Part shown: one piece after another, positions 5,395 through 7,462 of the stretch
Position numbering within the stretch: the first letter of the stretch is position 1
Layout of the letters: each line of letters starts with the position of its first letter
Notes under the pieces: model-generated
Told to the model about the DNA's origin: nothing
Database searches by the model: none
The model's input: only the letters and a program-made list of their open reading frames with translations
NCBI GenBank assembly: GCA_947302945.1
Contig: CAMYWZ010000053.1
Coordinates: 1 to 7,462 of the forward strand
From: an uncultured Bacillota bacterium
Lineage (GTDB): Bacteria > Bacillota > Clostridia > Peptostreptococcales > Anaerovoracaceae
Length of the DNA stretch: 7,462 nt
Reading direction: 5' to 3'
Made by a program: the position numbers and the translations under genes

Positions 5395-6783
5395 ATGTAT
5401 TACAGACTGACCGAAGGTTATGCGCTGCGCGCGTGGAGATTCGTAAGCCACGCGATGTATGAAAGGTATTCGCCTGCGCCCCTGAAAGTGGACGCAGGTA
5501 TTTTTGAATTGCTTCTGCAGTGCGACGGGAAACATGATCTTCCCGAAAGCGACAGGCTTAAATGGCTTGCCGGGCAGGGGATCATAGCGCCCTGCGCAAA
5601 AGGCGAGGAACCCTCTGAGTGGTCCAGGTATAAAAAGTACGAACACCGCTTCGTGCCTGCCATGAACCTGATGCTCACAGGTAAGTGCAACTACAACTGC
5701 AGGCACTGCTTCAACGCGGCGGACAACGCGGACCGCATGGCTGAATGGAGCTATGATGAGGTACTGGACCTTCTGGACCAGGCGGCGGAATGCGGCTTCC
5801 ACAGCATTACTCTTACCGGCGGCGAGCCCATGCTCCATCCGCGCTTTGCGGACATAGTCCGCGCCATTTACGAGCGGAACATGGTGCTCGAAAAGCTAAC
5901 CACCAACGGCTTTTTCCTGAGGCAGGATACTCTGGATCTTTTCAAAGATCTCGGAGCTTCGCCCAAAATAAAGATCTCGTTCGACGGGGTGGGGCACCAC
6001 GACTGGATGAGAGGGCACAAAGGGTAAGAAGACGCTAAGCGGGCTTTCCGCCTCTGCGCTGAAAACGGTTTTAAGACCATGGCTCAGACTCAGCTGCACC
6101 GCGGCAACATAGACGTCATACCCGAAACGCTGCGCGTACTGGAAGACCTTGGTGTAACTTCCACGCGAATCATTCGCACAACGCCTGTGCCCCGCTGGGT
6201 AAAGAACTCTCCGGATGGAAGCCTGCCCCTGGAAGAATTCTTCTCACGCATGCTGGACCTCGCGGAGCAGTACATGAGCGGAGACCACAGGATGTCCCTG
6301 ATCATCTGGCGCTATCTGCTGCTGTTCCCCTCTGACAGAGAATACGGCATGGTCCTCGACCAGCGCCCGGACGGCAGCTACCGTCCGACTGCGCCTGTCT
6401 GCAGCTTCAACCGGACCTTGATGTCGGTCACCTGCGAAGGAAGCGTAGTCCCATGCCTTCAGATGTCAGATTACGTGACCCACCTCGGCCATACCTTCGA
6501 CAGCCTGAAGGAGCGTCGCCTTGAGGATATAATCGGCGGCGGCGATTGGCTGGACATGGTATGTAAAAACCACTACTGGCTGCGGCAGCAGAACGATCAG
6601 TGCGATTCCTGCGAATGGTTCGGACACTGCGGCGGAGGCTGCAGAGCTTTGGGAATACTGGATGCCGCGGAAAGGACAGGAGGCTACGACTACAGCGCCT
6701 CCGATCCGCTGGCCTGCCTCTTCTTTAAGGGCGGCTGGTACGAGCGCGTAAAAGAGCGCCTCGGCGCATACAAGCTGATATGA
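5395..6783 (+). pseudogene. Radical SAM/SPASM peptide maturase with RRE-like N-terminus, interrupted by one in-frame TAA
   Basis: One reading frame of 463 codons before the final stop position, broken only at codon 211 (TAA, 6025-6027). ATG 5395 is the first possible start after an in-frame TGA at 5365, and its Shine-Dalgarno is weak. Residues 1-67 resemble a PqqD-like recognition element (FELLLQCDGKHDL, then LAGQGII) that would bind the leaders encoded upstream. The radical SAM core follows: CNYNCRHC (CX3CX2C; C98, C102, C105), GGEPM at 142-146, TTNG at 169-172 and ISFDGV at 194-199. After the stop the same frame continues with EDAKRAF and reaches a SPASM domain with C336, C347, C354, then CX2CX5CX3C (C403, C406, C412, C416) and C441, which would bind auxiliary FeS clusters. 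SPASM enzymes form thioether, C-C or related crosslinks in RiPPs. The upstream fragment alone lacks the auxiliary clusters. No ribosome site precedes ATG 6079, so separate translation of the second half is unlikely. Nonsense mutation, sequencing error and recoding all remain possible. Confidence 0.9.
6025..6027 (+). other. Premature in-frame TAA inside the radical SAM gene
   Basis: The protein reads GHKG, stop, EDAKRAF, with no frame change. In related enzymes this position lies in the ordinary linker after the strand ending in SFDG. TAA is one substitution from GAA, CAA or AAA, all fitting this charged, helical stretch. The flanking homology shows that nothing else is missing here. Confidence 0.9.
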
Positions 6784-6800
6784 TTTTTGAACACATGAAA

Positions 6801-6825
6801 ACCCCTCCGGTCGCTCCGGAGGGGT
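6801..6825. terminator. Rho-independent, probably bidirectional terminator between convergent genes
   Basis: A perfect 10-bp inverted repeat, ACCCCTCCGG (6801-6810) and CCGGAGGGGT (6816-6825), with a 5-base loop. It is preceded by AAAA (6797-6800), which gives a T-run after the hairpin on the minus strand, and followed by CTTT on the plus strand. It lies 17 bases after the radical SAM stop and 33 bases beyond the stop of the minus-strand gene, so it can end both transcripts. The T-run is better on the minus strand. Confidence 0.88.
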
Positions 6826-6858
6826 CTTTGGATGTCAGAAACTTGCTTGAAATGCTCC

Positions 6859-7462
6859 TTACAAATCGACCTTCGGGATGCTGGCGAAGCCCTTGGCGAG
6901 GTCTTCGTCGCTTGGGATGTAGTCCGTCATCTTTCCGTCGTTGAAGGATTCGTAAGCCGTCATATCGAAGTAGCCTGTTCCGGTAAGGCCGAAGATTATG
7001 GTCTTGGCCTCGCCCGTCTCCTTGCACCTGAGCGCTTCGTCGATGGCGCCCTTGATCGCGTGGCTGGATTCGGGGGCGGGGAGTATGCCTTCGCTTCTGG
7101 CGAAGGTCTCGGCTGCCTCGAAGACCGCTGTCTGCTCGTAGGAGCGGGCTTCCATGTATCCGTCCGCGTAGAGCTGGGAGAGTATGGAGCTCATGCCGTG
7201 ATACCTCAGGCCGCCTGCGTGGTTTGCGGAGGGGATGAAGTCGTGGCCGAGGGTGTACATCTTGGCCATCGGGCAGACCTTTCCGGTGTCGCAGAAGTCG
7301 TAGACGTACTTGCCGCGGGTGAAGCTCGGGCAGGACGCGGGTTCTATGGCTATGATGCGGTAGTCCGCCTCGCCGCGGAGCTTTTCTCCCATGAAGGGCG
7401 CGATGAGTCCGCCGAGGTTGGAACCGCCGCCGGCGCAGCCTATGATGATGTCCGGCTTGATG
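6859..7462 (-). CDS. trpB: TrpB2-type tryptophan synthase beta chain-like PLP enzyme, 5' truncated by the window
   Basis: About 200 C-terminal residues are visible; the frame stays open to the window edge, so the Met at 7392 is internal. The visible part begins with KPDIIIGCAGGGSN, the phosphate-binding loop for pyridoxal phosphate, followed by EPASCPS and FTRGKY, then MYTLGHDF and HAGGLRYHG, PESSHAIK and a C-terminal LTGTGYFD. The HAGGLRYHG block and the lengths between motifs are those of the TrpB2 branch rather than classical TrpB1. TrpB2 enzymes condense indole and L-serine to L-tryptophan and usually act without tight partnership to TrpA, often as indole-salvage or stand-alone genes. The catalytic Lys region lies outside the window. 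The gene faces the RiPP operon across a shared terminator and is probably unrelated housekeeping metabolism. Confidence 0.93.
   Translation of the reverse strand, partial: IKPDIIIGCAGGGSNLGGLIAPFMGEKLRGEADYRIIAIEPASCPSFTRGKYVYDFCDTGKVCPMAKMYTLGHDFIPSANHAGGLRYHGMSSILSQLYADGYMEARSYEQTAVFEAAETFARSEGILPAPESSHAIKGAIDEALRCKETGEAKTIIFGLTGTGYFDMTAYESFNDGKMTDYIPSDEDLAKGFASIPKVDL

Noticed and set aside
6079..6783. The second half of the radical SAM gene as an independent SPASM-only protein
   Set aside because: The conserved sequence continues upstream of this ATG back to the TAA (EDAKRAF onward), and no ribosome site precedes the ATG. It is the remainder of one interrupted gene.

Overview
This window comes from an anaerobic Firmicute, most likely a gut-type member of the Clostridia. 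That is inference from protein families, not from a marker gene: it carries an NRPS ending in a thioester reductase, a SpoIIE/RsbW-type regulator, Nif11-like RiPP leaders with a radical SAM/SPASM enzyme, and a TrpB2-type tryptophan synthase. Base composition is moderately GC-rich, ATA is common for isoleucine, and Shine-Dalgarno sites are of the AGGAG type.

Layout. (1) 2-1582 (+) is the 3' end of an NRPS gene: the last residues of an adenylation domain, a carrier domain and a terminal NAD(P)H-dependent reductase domain. The assembly line should therefore release its product as an aldehyde or alcohol. (2) 1605-3476 (+), 22 bases downstream, encodes a seven-helix membrane protein fused to a SpoIIE/PP2C phosphatase and a C-terminal RsbW-like ATPase/kinase domain, so it looks like a self-contained partner-switching regulator. 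(3) 3580-5378 (+) holds five small genes in a row. Four of them (3801, 4216, 4600, 4977) encode a Nif11-like leader that is exactly 56 residues long and ends in Gly-Gly each time, followed by cores of 58-77 residues. The first (3580) is a miniature version that keeps only the end of the leader. (4) 5395-6783 (+) encodes a radical SAM/SPASM peptide maturase with an RRE-like N-terminus, interrupted by one in-frame TAA at 6025-6027 with no loss of frame or homology on either side. (5) A perfect 10-bp hairpin at 6801-6825 closes the operon and also serves (6) a convergent minus-strand TrpB2-like gene, truncated by the window edge.

How it fits together. Regions 3 and 4 form a compact RiPP locus: one modifying enzyme positioned to act on four or five different substrates that share a recognition leader. 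No leader peptidase, exporter or immunity gene is visible, and the terminator shows that none follows in the same transcript. These functions would have to be encoded upstream or elsewhere. If the TAA is real, the locus may be inactive or may depend on readthrough. The NRPS and the membrane regulator lie on the same strand directly upstream with no visible terminator between, so co-expression of NRPS, regulator and RiPP genes is possible but not shown. The most notable material is the precursor set: its cores are long, look like small domains, and do not resemble any RiPP class I can name.
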